A DNA stretch of 64,000 nt from Lytechinus variegatus (lineage: Eukaryota > Echinodermata > Echinoidea > Temnopleuroida > Toxopneustidae), in assembly GCF_018143015.1 (NCBI RefSeq), contig NC_054749.1:34082000-34145999 (forward strand), in the 5' to 3' direction. Of this stretch, positions 47,119-60,300 are shown piece by piece. Within the stretch, counting starts at the first letter, position 1; each line of letters begins with the position of its first letter. The notes below the pieces were generated by a model that saw only the letters and a program-made list of their open reading frames with translations, had not been told where the DNA came from and ran no database searches. The translations under genes and the position numbers were made by a program.

Positions 47119-49158
47119 ATATTCCTATAAAATGTGAGGCAAATCATATTGTAAATCATATTGTATTAAGTATTTGAATAACAAAATTAATTGAATAATC
47201 ATTATTGAATAGAAATATGATCCACACATCGATCCTTTCTATTATAATTTCAATTATTTCTATATTGTATTTATAATTAGTTGCAGTAAGGATGCTTTTT
47301 TTACTTTTTGGATTCTTTGTTAACTACATGTATAATATTCCTAAAATTTCATGTACCGTTATAAATTCTACTATCTTTTTATTTTGTATTTTAGTAAACA
47401 TTTTTTAAAGCGCGTTAATTACAAAATTATATTTTGTATTTATTTTTTTATCATTTTAAAATTAATTCATATTCATAGGTTCAAAAGTGTATCGTTCATG
47501 AGGATCTTGGATAATACATGTAGACAAAAGAGAATCAATTGATACCTGTAATGGTAAATGACAATAAATAAAAGTCAGAATAAAACATGACTGATATAAT
47601 TATTGATCAGATAGAAAAGATAAAGATCAAAATATTTACCGCATACAATCATATCAAGTGTTCCCATGCAGATGATCTACAATATTATTATCCCAGTGTG
47701 TACCGTACTCAGAAAATACACTTCAACGGTGTTCAAGGACTGCTATATTCTATTTATATAAAGTTCAATTCAACCATTCAGGTCAATTCTAACACAAAAG
47801 AGTCAAGTTGAATAAGAAAATTATAGAAAGAACATATATTTAAAACGTGAAAACAATTCAAAAGTAATATGTGATCTCGTCAGTTTCCAAATTTATACCG
47901 TACATTGTTTTGTGATAATGAAAGAATCTATTCCGATTCGCTTGAGGTCAAGGATTCATGATCTTGGCCACCATATAACTTCTTTTCCCTTTCATATAAA
48001 AATAGATTCCATAAAAACTGTATATTATACCTAGTATAAAATGCAAAGATAAAGAAAGAGGTATACAAAGGGAGAGATAAGGGGGGGGGGGGTTAAATGC
48101 AACTGAACCCAATGTCTATTCTATTCCAATCTGTTTACACGGTTTTAACCATTTATCACAACACATTGATTTCACAGTGCTTTTTGTCCCACCTGCCAGT
48201 TCGAATTTGTTTTAATGGTCGTAGATTAATGATGATCGCGTGGTCATGATTAGGATCATGATAATGAACACATTAAAAACGCTGATTAAAATTGTAAAGT
48301 TGTTAGAAACGTTAACAGTAATAATTTGTAGAAAAGTTATAAAAGATTCATCATCACTGAATTAATCAAAAGTGTAAACTGTTAAACAGGGGCGTAAGAG
48401 CGAAGTTGAACGTGGGGGGGGGGGACAGGAAAAAAGGGCACATATTCTTTCGAAAAGGGCACTATCTTAAACATGGCCGTATGCAGATTTTTTCTTTTGC
48501 TGGGGGGGGGGGCAAAATTCAAATTCCCTGTGCTGTAGGATAGCAATAGTAATATGAATTTATTTTCAAGCACCGGTCACTCCACTGAAGCACATCGCAT
48601 TTTAGTAAACTGTTAATCGCTTGGAACTAGTATGAATTGCCACCTATATAGAACTACATCCCTCTTGTCTACTTTCTTTTCCATTCTCGGGGGCCGGGTC
48701 GTGGGCCAAATATTTGATGGGCGATTCACACAAAGTTAACACTGAAGAGGGTACCCCGTGAATTGCGCTTGGTGCATGGAAAGAGCATATTTCACCCTAA
48801 TATGAAAACTATATTTTAGATCAAGGAAAAACTAATAAGAACTTTCAAAGTTTATCAAGAGACCGCCCCCCTCCCCATTTCCCCGGCATCTAGTTTTTTA
48901 TTTGCCCCCCTTTTCCTCTCATACTTCAAATTCACTGTGTTGATACTGATTCCATGTTTTCCTATCGATTGTGGAGTCACTGTGATAAGGCATTGAAGTT
49001 GGCACGAAATACGAAACTAAGGTCTGTAAACGGAGACTATCGCATCATTACACTCACATTTTTATGAAAAACGCCGGGTACGTAGTTTTCAAGCCGCACT
49101 AGGCCCGGCCCATACACTTCGAAAGCAGTCAGGCGCTGGACAGTTACACTGGCTGGGT
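47119..49158. other. Upstream flank of DHCR7, no gene
   Basis: AT-rich to 48050, then repeat-like sequence with G-runs (48078-48091, 48415-48424, 48502-48511) and a 'caggggcgtaagagcg' head at 48389. No coding signal. Confidence 0.45.
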
Positions 49159-49168
49159 ATTTAAAAAT
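49159..49168 (+). promoter_or_regulatory. TATA-like element before DHCR7
   Basis: TATTTAAAAA lies about 60 bases upstream of the exon 1 ATG, next to a GC-rich GGCCCGGCCC block at about 49103. A start near 49190 would leave a UTR of about 35 bases. A sterol response element was not convincingly found. Confidence 0.35.
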
Positions 49169-49226
49169 CACTGGACTTGTATTTTGTCGGCGTTTTTCTT
49201 CTATTTGAATCGTATTCTACTCAAAC

Positions 49227-49239
49227 ATGGCTTCTCGAG
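49227..49239 (+). CDS. DHCR7: DHCR7 exon 1 (13 coding bases)
   Basis: ATGGCTTCTCGAG followed by the donor GTAAGT. It ends in phase 1 and joins exon 2 in frame. Translation could instead start at the ATG at 55814 in exon 2, which would remove seven residues. Confidence 0.65.
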
Positions 49240-52200
49240 GTAAGTTACCAACGTATATTATAGTAAGAACATAAAGACCTAAGTTATAGACTGCGAATCA
49301 ATCCCGGCTGTGATTTGATACACGTGCACAATATTAGCCAGAGGCCAGACGGCCTGCAGAAGAGTGCATCTGATGATAATTATGTACTATTAAGTCTGTG
49401 AATGAGAATAATATATTAATATTTGCATACGTGCTCAGCTTTAATGACAATGAATATTTTGACCTGGAACAGCTTTTGTTTATCCTTTTCTTTCTAGTTT
49501 GATTGGCATTTGTTAAAATATAGAATGAAAGATTGGCATCGCCAAATCAAAGAAAGAAGAGTAAATCATGGATGATGATTGGATTTGGAGATGCCACGTT
49601 GACGACCAACACTCGCGGATGAAAATGTTGAGAGGGGGCGGGAGGCGCGGGGAGGGGTGGAAGTGTTACGTATCATCCCGGGTATCATCCTTACTATGCC
49701 TTGTTCAGTTAGAACCATGGATGAACCGCTTCAGTCAGTAAGAAGAAGGGAGCATGTGTGCGGTATATGCCCGGGGCGGCAGATGCGCCTGGTGAAAATT
49801 GACCCCTTTGTGAAAATATATATCTTTGGCAAAGCGTTTTGGGTATTTTCCCGGACTCGGCTCCGGGGGGGGGGGGTGTCCGCATGGCCATATTCAGACC
49901 ATGGAGCTATAATAGCTCTTTGTTCAGTCAGTGACATATTTAAAAAAAAATCTAAAAATCAAGCACGCAGTACGTGTTCTAATGTAAAAATGGGCGTTTT
50001 ACCTTGGCCTTAATTGTTTTCCCCAAAACACCGGGAAGGGGGGGTCTCACAGGAAACGAGGCCGCAGACATTGCCAATTGCAGTTGGACAGACGATGCAA
50101 TTTACCAGATATGGTATCACAATTGATCATTGTAGTACTATCACATTAGATTGATTTATTCCATAGCAGGGAATTGTTATCCATAGCAATAACTCGCTAT
50201 TGAATTGAATGTACACTAGCTGTACACCACCTAGGAATGAAAGAGCCTTCATTATTCCTTCATTCTCATCAACGTGCATCGCTACACTACATGTCTGCGA
50301 ATACAAGTGCAGATATCGTACGATGCATCTAGTCTAGATTACAAACGTTTTTACGCTTGTATTATTGTATAACACCCTTTTACTCTTTGACATGACAGTG
50401 GGTTTTGGTCATATTCATCCAGTAAAAGATGCGTTGGAAGAGAATGTGATTCCCTGAGATGATCCGTCGCTCTTTAAATGCCAGTTGTACTGTTGTAGGG
50501 GGATCTGATTCACTTTGTTTGCTATTGATTTATAACTATGGTCTAATCCAATACACTCGTGATTGTGAAAGCTGGCCACTTTAAAGATAAATACCAGTTG
50601 TGGTAATGATATCAAATGAGTTTGAACAGAATCCAATAATGACCACCCAAGTGTTTGTATGTATAGACAACGCTGGCAAATGCCAAATTACTTTGGAATA
50701 AATTGTGTATTGCTGAGAAATAAGCGAAATTCCATCAAATGTCAAGCATTCTTCCAAGCAGTATTAAATACAATGTCCCACTTATGCCTTTTTGTGTTAA
50801 AAATCATAATAATTTAGATAAGATTGAATGATTTTAACAAAGATCAGATTATTTCAATGTTCCAGATCCTTAGTATAATATTGATTAATATGGTGACAAT
50901 AAATCAAGACTGATTTAGACTTTCTGATGAAATGATTGTTTGCTGCACGTACTATATTTTACCTTTAAAAGCAGCTGTGTACCGTGAGTCTAAATGTTAC
51001 ACAAATTGTTTTGAGAAAATTTGTATCACGTTTCAGAAATTGTACTGACTGTCAGAAAAGGGGTTTCCCCTTTTGAAAATTATATACGTGTACAAGGTTT
51101 ATATTTATAGACTAGGTAACACGAGCCCACTCGTGACCAACAGACGACCCTGGAACACACGATGGGTGTACAGCTGATTGCTCCACTAAATCAGCTGGGA
51201 CTGAGAAAGTGAGCTAGTCTAATACCTAGACATTGTTTACCCTGGTCAGCCCATGTAACGATCACAAAGTCACGCAAGGTCATCGTATAGTGGACAATGC
51301 TTTGAGATCAATCGTCATTTTGTGTTGTGATTTCTATCAGAACGCGACTATCGTTACACCTATTGTCGAGCAGCACCAATCCATAAAAAATACAAAACTG
51401 CCATTTTATCATTCAAATAATTATGATCATACACGGTTCTATGAGAAAAAAAAAAACACAATTGGAATCTAGGAAACTTTTAGTGGAGCTGCTCGCCCGT
51501 GACGACGCAAATCGGAATTTTAATATTCATACTCTATTGATAGCCATGCTTTGATTGAATTTCGTCAGACCTGCTATATTGATTAATTTTCAGGTGTTTA
51601 AACTTCATTGGGTCTGGGTTGATTTCCCCTTTAACGATTAAAGATGGGAAAACAAATGATATAGCGTTTATTATTTTGATCAAATCCCAATATGAATACT
51701 CTGATCGAGGGAGGGGAGGGGGTGTTTGTGATGAGAACAAAATAGCTCTATGGTGGTAGCATGGACTATGGTGGTAGAAATTAAATGGAGACCAAAGGAA
51801 TCCTTAGACCCCCCCCCCCCCTTAGACTGCATTGTTATGCAATCAATAGTGAGAACTTCTACGGTCTACCATTTTTGACAGATGTTTGTTTGTCATTGCA
51901 GGTTTAGACAAATATCATTGGCTTTCCAATCGCACATTCAGATAAGGAAGAGATATAGGGTGTGTTCAGTCTATTTTCTCAATCAAACAAATGAATCACA
52001 AATCAAAACGTCGTTTTGGCTTGCAGTCAAGCCGTTTTTATGCCTCTGTTGTTTCAAGCCCAACTGGGCGTTGTGGCGTGCGCCTGTAATCCCAGCTGTG
52101 GGGGAACCTCTGCAAATTGATGCAGAGGTTCGAGGTTCGAGCCCTGATCACGTCTTTCGGATGGTGACGTTAAAGGTCTGTCCCAGACGTAAATAATCAT

Positions 52201-54336
52201 ACCTGATTGATACACGTCTGTCAAAAACTCAAAATACACACACACACCAACCACATGAGGGCAAGGAATTATGGGTGAAATGGATGTGAACGCAATGCAT
52301 GACGGGCCCGGAAGAAGGACAGAGGTCATGATTGAGATTCATTGATAGGTGTTTTAAAAGACATAACAACCGACAGAAAAATTGATTAGAAGTGTCTTTT
52401 TGATGCGATTGAACACAGCCATGTAGCAGGTTCTTAATCCCTCAGATAAAGAAAAGAAAATATCTCTTTATCTCCAACCTTGCAAAATGTCTTTTGTTAA
52501 ATCTATCTAGGAATTATCCTTGGTTTAATTCAGTTCATTTTAAAGGAAATATAGAGGCAATTATAACTCGTACCAATTCTAGACGAATTCATCAATCGAT
52601 TTGAAACTTTTCTTGCAACTTAATGGATTTTCTTTTTTATTCCACCTGTTCATTCGCCACTTCAACAAATCTAACTTTCTTAAAGGTCAAGTCCACCTCA
52701 GAAAAATGTTGATTTGAGTCAATAGAGAAAAATCAGACAAGCACAATGCTGAAAATTTCATCAAAATTGGATGTAAAATAAGAAAGTTATGACATTTCAG
52801 AGTTTCGTTTATTTTCAACAAAATAGTTATATGAACGAGCCAGCTACATCCAAATGAGAGAGTTGATTACATCACTCACTCACTCACTATTTCTTTTGTA
52901 TTTTATTATATGAAATATGAAGTATTTTGATTTTCTCATCATTGTCATGTAAAATGAAGTTTCATTCTTCCCTAAACACGTGGAATTTCATTATTTTAAC
53001 ATTTTGTGCTTCAGGCAAGGAGGTCCTAATCATCAAATTCGTAAAAATTGAAATATTGTATAATTCAAACAATAAAAAACAAAAGAAATAGTGAGTGAGT
53101 GACATCATCGGACTCTAGACGTGATTGACTCGTTAATTTAGATAATAATATTTTCCGATGATTATTGGATATATTTAGTCTTATGAACCGTCCATTATTC
53201 GCAATTATTTTTTTGTTTGTTTGTGGTCAGCAATCTCATATTATCATTCTTATTATGACGGGGACTTTAGAGAGGAGCGGATCTAGGGGGATTTTGCTTG
53301 AAGGGGTCTTTTTTTTAGGGAAGTGGTAATTGCTTTTAACCCCGTTCCAGAATCCGGCAAGGCTATATATTGCAGTTTACATGAGTTGAAATCTAAGGTG
53401 ATTTTTTATATGATGACTTGACCGGGGACGTGATCATAGATTTTTAAAGTCTTGTTTTGGAAATCGCATTCGCAAGTCTCATGTTCCAATATTACCGATG
53501 CAGGATATGAAAAAAGGTTAGAATCACTCAAAATCATGATTACATTCGGGAGACCAATATTTTCAAAGAATATTCAGAGCGAATTCATGCAATGAAAAAT
53601 GAGCTCAGAGCTCGGCCCCATGCAAAGGCATACAGATTAAGAAAATGAAATAATAAAAAGAGAGAACACATTAATCAGCATGATTATTGGATCAGAGAGG
53701 CAGAAGATAGGAAGAAAAGGAATGACACAAAAGAAGAAAGGGTTTATTTGAAAGAAAACAACAAATGAATGGCGTTTTTGTGAATTCAAATTCACTATTG
53801 AGTCGCGTATAATGCAGGCGAGGCTGCCAGAGGCGTTCAACATTTTCATATATAATGCTTTTTTTTCAGGTTCAATTTCAAACTCTATGAAAAGGCGTGG
53901 GTTGTAATGACATTGGATCATTGTGAGGTCATGATAAGGTCGATTTAATGAGGTTCAAACCAAGGGAACGATCTGAACTTGTCATCCCTTTATCTCTCCT
54001 TTCAACACAATAAATTTCCTCAGCATTTATAAGGTGTAAGGTTTACAACCTCACTCTCCCGCCCAGGCTAAGCGTTATACGTCTTGATATCGGTCAGACA
54101 TGCTAGAAGGAACAAACAATTTCCGTAGTTCCCACCTGGATATTTGTTTAGAAATAAATTAAACAATAACAAAATATAGAAGATGGAGAAGATAAAAATA
54201 GAACAAATCCTATAAAACTACTTCAGAAGCATATAGGCCCATATCAATCTATTTGCCATATCAGTATTCATTGTAATTATTGCGATTAGCCATCTATAAG
54301 CCTATTTCACCTATATTGCTTTAAGTGCAAAACTAT

Positions 54337-54388
<52 letters not shown>

Positions 54389-57300
54389 CTGTTTTTATTG
54401 AAAAAAATCAATATTTACAAACTTTAAATATGCGTGATTGAATGGTATTTCTGGAAACGAAGTAAAATTATTTGAAGAGGAAAACAGATGAATACATTCT
54501 TTTAAAAAAATGTCGCTATTCTTCAACTTAAATAAATTCTTGTTTTTTTCATTCAATTAGCACAGTGTATCCTATACGCCTCTTCTCCTTTTCTCTTTCC
54601 ACCCTCTCATAAGTCTCCCTCCTCGCCGCCCCCCCCCCCCCTCTTCTTGTCCTCTTGCTTATGTACCGTCTCCTATATGTTCTACAATACAGCATGTATT
54701 TTCTTTATTAAAGAAAAAGTTCGTTACCCCCGAACGAACGCCCCTTCAGCCTATTTACATTGCACCGCCAGAAGGCATTGTTAATATTATTAATTCCCTT
54801 TCTGTGCTTACATGATATTTTATTTAATGATCCCTTGGTCATTGTGCATCTTTAAAATTACAACCCCGCTCGGGTAATGCCTTTCCATTGGGCTTTGCAT
54901 ATAGAATGAGATATATTTTATATAGGGCCTATAATATTTATAACGTTATAAAATAGATGGCCTGAATACATTTTTATGTACACTTGTGCTAATTATTGAC
55001 TTTAGTTGAGTTTTTGATTCGTCATCAACATTATAAGTGGTAAGGGCGAGTATAATATTTGAAGCTATGTTTTGTTCTTTACAATTTTCTTATGATAGGC
55101 TTATGTTAAGGGGGCAATAGGCTTGTAGTCCTATTTCCTTTCTTATTTCTCATCGTTCTCAACAGTTTTTTTTTATTGCTACTGCATGATTTTTTCTGTG
55201 AATTATTGTATTGTTCTTGTACGTTTTTATAAGTCTGAAAATGAATTGATCCGTTTTTATTCTTGTTTTCAGTTCACTTGTCACCAAGATTGTTGAATGT
55301 GACTGAACAAAAAAGCAAACAAACAAAAATAATGAATCAGAGACGGATAAATTGAGAGAAAAAAACAATAAAAGTGAGGAGAAAGATTTGTGTGTGGGGT
55401 GGGGGGAGGGACCAGACTTTGGATTGCGATGCAACTCGAATAATATTTGCATTTCACCCACGTCGCTACACCAGACAGCATTATTAAAACGTTCATTTTA
55501 TGTTTGCTTTTCTCTCGAAGAATTGTGAAAATTAATGTAGGTTTGAAAGCTATTGAAAACCAGTTTAGCTTCTCAAGTACTTAAAAGATAATCTGTCACA
55601 ATCATGACATTTGCGTATTAATAGTCTTGATCTAAAGACCTGCATAGGAAATAGAAAATTGAGAAGAAAAAAAAATAATGACAGAAATGATTACATCAAC
55701 AATGGATTTACTAATCGAAGAATAAGGTACGTTTTCTGAAGTTATCAACGTGAAACTAAAGTTTCTTTTTTTCTGTTTCCCTTAACCCACTCCCAATATT
55801 TCTAGGTATTACGATGACAGAGCCTACCTCGTACTCGCGACCGACTACCCGATCGCAGTCAAAACGCCTGTCTGAGGAGACTACGAAGCCCACTATAAAT
55901 GGAGCGTCATCCGCAGACCCAAAGGCTGGACAATGGGGGCGTGCATGGTAATTAACTCTACTAATTACGAATTCAGTGACATCGTACTACATGTATCTGT
56001 ATGCTTATTATGATTAATGAGATTGTTAGCATTGATTGCATGGGATGAAGCCGTTGCAAGCATTGTTGCAAAAGGTTTCAAGAAAAAGGAGGATAAGTCA
56101 TTAGTGATTTTTTTTGTTCCCCTAGTTTGATTGTAACTGATAAAAATAAGGACTGCATAATTTGTCATCTGTTTTTCTTTATCAATTAAATGAAAACTTT
56201 TGATATCATGTTTTTAAGAAGATTTTTACTAACAGTTTTGTATTTCTATGGCTCCTTACCATCCTCCCCATTCTTATCTATTCCTTCGCCATTCTGTCTT
56301 CTATGCATTCCCTATTATTTCCTCCTTTCCTCTCCCTCCCCGTTCCTTACCCCCCCCCCCCCCACCGTCCCTCATCTTTCCCCTATCTCACCCCTCCCTA
56401 TCCACACCCCTTCTACTCCCTCCCAAATCCTTCCGCAGGGAGGTAGATGTGTTCACCACTGTTGGCGTTCTCCTCCTCCTGACCCTCATACCACTGGTTG
56501 TCTTCTACGTCCATGTATCCTGTACCCACTACCAGTGTTCCCTCATCGCTCCACCCCTTGAGATGAGGAAGGGCGCCCTCACCCCCATGATGCTCTGGGA
56601 TCAGATACCACCGATCACCTGGGATGGTGTGACCATTCTATCAATCTGGATGGCTTTTCAGGTAAGAGATCAACGCCTGTCGTACACACTTTTCAGTCTG
56701 TGATCTTATTGTCCCCCCCCCCCCCCAAAAAAAAAAAGAAAGCATGGCGACATGCCTTTAGAAATGGTAAAGAATTGAGTTATTGGCATTCAGCACAAGG
56801 ATAAAAGTGAACTTGTAAATTGAATCCTATTCTGCTTTATATCCTTATACAGTGCGTCACAGAAAAAGGAAACCGGTTTTCCCAGTTATTATTTTTTAAA
56901 CATGCCCAAATGATTTATGCACTTTTATTTACACCGTCTTAAAATCTATTTTTTTACTTTCATTTTGATAACACACATGATATGATTAGTTTATGCATAA
57001 ATGAGTAAGAAGAGTATGAAAATTAAATAATAAAATCAAGACAGATTGGTCGAATCTGTTTTATACGCAAGAAAGGGATGGCTCAATAGCATATCTTTAG
57101 TATAATTTGTGAAGTTCCTTGTGAGTTTCTGTGCAAATCGTTTCTGACATGCCTCAGATTTCATTGCTTTTACTCCGCAATGTGTGAACAAGTCAGTAAG
57201 TATTTTGTCTCGAATCAAAGAGGGGATTCATTTCTTAAGACTAATGTTAGTTTTTTTTATGATCGAAACATATGTTACTTTAAAGCGGGTTTCCTTCTTG

Positions 57301-60300
57301 TGGGATGCATTGTATAATGCATGATCCTCGTACATGTATGGAATTTCATGTTTTGTTGGGATATTCGCCATTTCCTTCTTAATTGCTCTATCGAGATCAT
57401 CGTAATTGATACAAAGCATGACCACTCTTGATTACTTCCTGGTAGATCTATCATTAGAATGGTTTACTTTCAAATACTTAAAGGGAGGGAGATACATAAA
57501 GAAAAAAAAAATGATGGGCTTTATCTTATATGCAAGAACAGTTTTGCGTGAATTTATAATGAATGGGTCTTAGAAGGATGTGAAGAAGCTAGGATGAGGA
57601 TGAGAATACGAAATTGAAGGGGAATATACAAAATTGATGAATATAAAAGAGAAGGGGAGGAGTGGTAAGATTTGTACCAAGAAGACGAATTTTGTTTCAA
57701 TTTTCTTTAGTTCAAAACATCTTGTTAATTTCTACTCGGACTCGGGTGGGGTGTACTGACTATATACAGCACTTAAGTTCGAACAATACCGGCATTTGTA
57801 ATAACCCTTTGCTGACAATGACTGTTGTTTGTAACATGGTGTCATTGTACAGACGAGGTAAATAATACACCGAATTGGATGGGTATACATGCTTGATGAT
57901 TGTGAGATTGTGTTTACTCTTAGTATCAGCTACTTAACACAGCCACTCTTCAAGGAATTATGTCGGTATTCTACTTGAGGGAGGGCTATCTTCTTGATTA
58001 TGAGCAAATATTGATCTCATATAGTCGTAATATGATTTTTACAGTTGGGCAAGCGATGAATGTTGATCAAAGTCGTTAGAGGAATCCCCACTTTCTAGAC
58101 CAACGGTAAAAAGAAAAGAAAAAGTTCCTCTGTTCCTCAATATTATTAAAAGATATTTTGTATTCCCATTGTCTTCCTATACTCATTGTTCTGTCTAGTT
58201 CTGCCTTATCATCGGTAAACAAGCTGGATTTTCATATTTGTGTTAAGGTTGTATTGCAATGGACATGCGTTCGATATGTGATCAAAAGTTCACTCGTCGT
58301 CAGTCTGAACTGAATTCGACACATAATACCCCCCCCCCCCACCCCCAAAACACTTGATAGGAATCTGCTTTTGTGAAATACATGTACTGCTATATATAGA
58401 AAAAAACGCTATAATGTGTATGGAATGACAAGTTGAACATTTTCACTCTGGTATTTTCAGGGCTAGGTTTTTTTTGTCCATTTTGGGGGGGGGGGGGGGG
58501 GGTGGGGGATCCTGAATATTCCTAAGCGATCATCTTCATGTATTTAGGCCATTGGAGAATCTCGATGAAGGGGTTATTATTTTTGCTTTTCTTTTTGTTA
58601 GGGTTATTTTTGTCGGGTATTTTCACGTGACTTTTCTATTACTCGGCGTGACTGGCAATTGTTTGTCAGGCTTATAATATGAGGAGAAAAGGACAGTTTA
58701 CCTCTGAACTATTCAATGTTGAAAAGGCAGTCATGGTTGGTGCACCTGCATAAAAAAAGAGGATGTCTGGTATTGCTCGGGCTACAAACGTTCGGTGGAT
58801 ACTATAGTCTGTAGAACAGACTCTAATATGGCAGTGAAATTACAAACCCATGATTATACGCATTGAAGAAGGTGATGAACTGGATTGTAGTGTATTTTGT
58901 TTGATGTATCGCAATGTTGTGCAGCTCACCCCCCCCCCCCACCATCTCCTTTCGCCCTGGTAGTTTCTCATCGCTGTTGCCCTTTGTGCAAAATCGTCAC
59001 CATCATCATGGGTATAAAAAACGATAACGGCTTTCCAAATGGCTAATTTCCCACTTGTACATAATTTGCCTCATTGAAAAGTCAAATTTATTGGTGCTGC
59101 GAACCCGCCATTAAAAAACTCTATCTTGCCTCATTTGATGAAAGATCTTCATGAAACTTTTATTACACTTTTTTTTAAATGTAATTGATATCTTTACTCA
59201 TTCATTCATATCCGATTCCGCAGGTGGTCCTCTTCTACTTGCCAGACCTCTTCCAGTACATAATACCCGGTTATGTGGGCGGTATTCAACTGGGTGCCGT
59301 AACGCCATCGGGTATCCGGAATCCATACAACATCAACGGTTTGCAGGCCTGGTTCATCTCCAATGGGATCTTTGTGGCAAACGCCCTCTATTTTCGTTGG
59401 TTCTCGCCATCAATCGTGTTTGACCACCGTGGTGCGCTCCTGTGGACAGCCAATGCTGTTGGCGTGACGGTAGCAACATTCGCCATCGTGAAGGTGAGGG
59501 CTCACTTGGCGGAGCAGCAAAATTATTCCTTTGGTAGATTAGTTATTAATGGATTAAGTACGAATACAGAAAATCACAAACCAAGTCAAGAGATGCGATG
59601 TTACCCAAAAAAAGATTAAAATGAAATACAGTAGTGTAAATCTTTTCTTACTGCGTTCGGGATCTATAAACAAAAGAAGAAGAAGAGAACGGTCTTTGCT
59701 ACCAAGAAAATACCGCTTTCATTTTCCTCTACCATGAAATGTTCCCTTTATTTCTATATAGATTCAGATGAATTATTCTCATCAGACTCGTCAATCCGAA
59801 ACTCCCCCAATCTCGTTCTCGTTCACCTTTTCGGAAGAATAAGGGATGTTTCTTTGAGTTTTTTTTTCTATCTCCAGCATTCTTATCCAATAAATCTTTT
59901 CTATCTGTGTTAATTTTTTAACTTTACAGGCTTACTTCTTCCCTACCCACGCCGCTGATCGTGTGTTCACTGGTAACATCTTCTATGATTACATGATGGG
60001 TATCGAGTTCAATCCACGCATAGGAAAGATGTTTGATTTCAAGGTAGGAAAGACTGACAGGGTTCCCACAGTCATGGAAAATCCTGGAAAAAATTGTGGT
60101 CCTGGAAAGTCAGGGAATTTGAAAAATTTGTGAAAAGTCATGGAAAAGTCATGGAATTGCATTTACCTCATGGCTCATGGCAGCTTTTCATTTTGCCGTG
60201 TCTCGCAAAGTTCTCTCATACTTAATTATCATACAGTGCTGTGTCTGATTTTGGAAACCGTGCCAGAAAGCAAGTCATGAAAAGCAGCAATTTAGTCATG

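Noticed and set aside
48960..48990. Sterol response element upstream of DHCR7
   Set aside because: GTGGAGTCAC matches only 7 of 10 consensus positions.
49657..50013. 118-residue frame in DHCR7 intron 1
   Set aside because: Runs through a G-run, has frames open on both strands, and no recognisable motif.
52064..52200. Human Alu contamination
   Set aside because: Only the first 32 bases resemble Alu; the rest is a different body embedded in a normal intron.
56190..56561. Proline-rich reading frame upstream of DHCR7 exon 3
   Set aside because: It is the intron's pyrimidine tract read in the wrong frame; exon 3 starts at 56439 in another frame.
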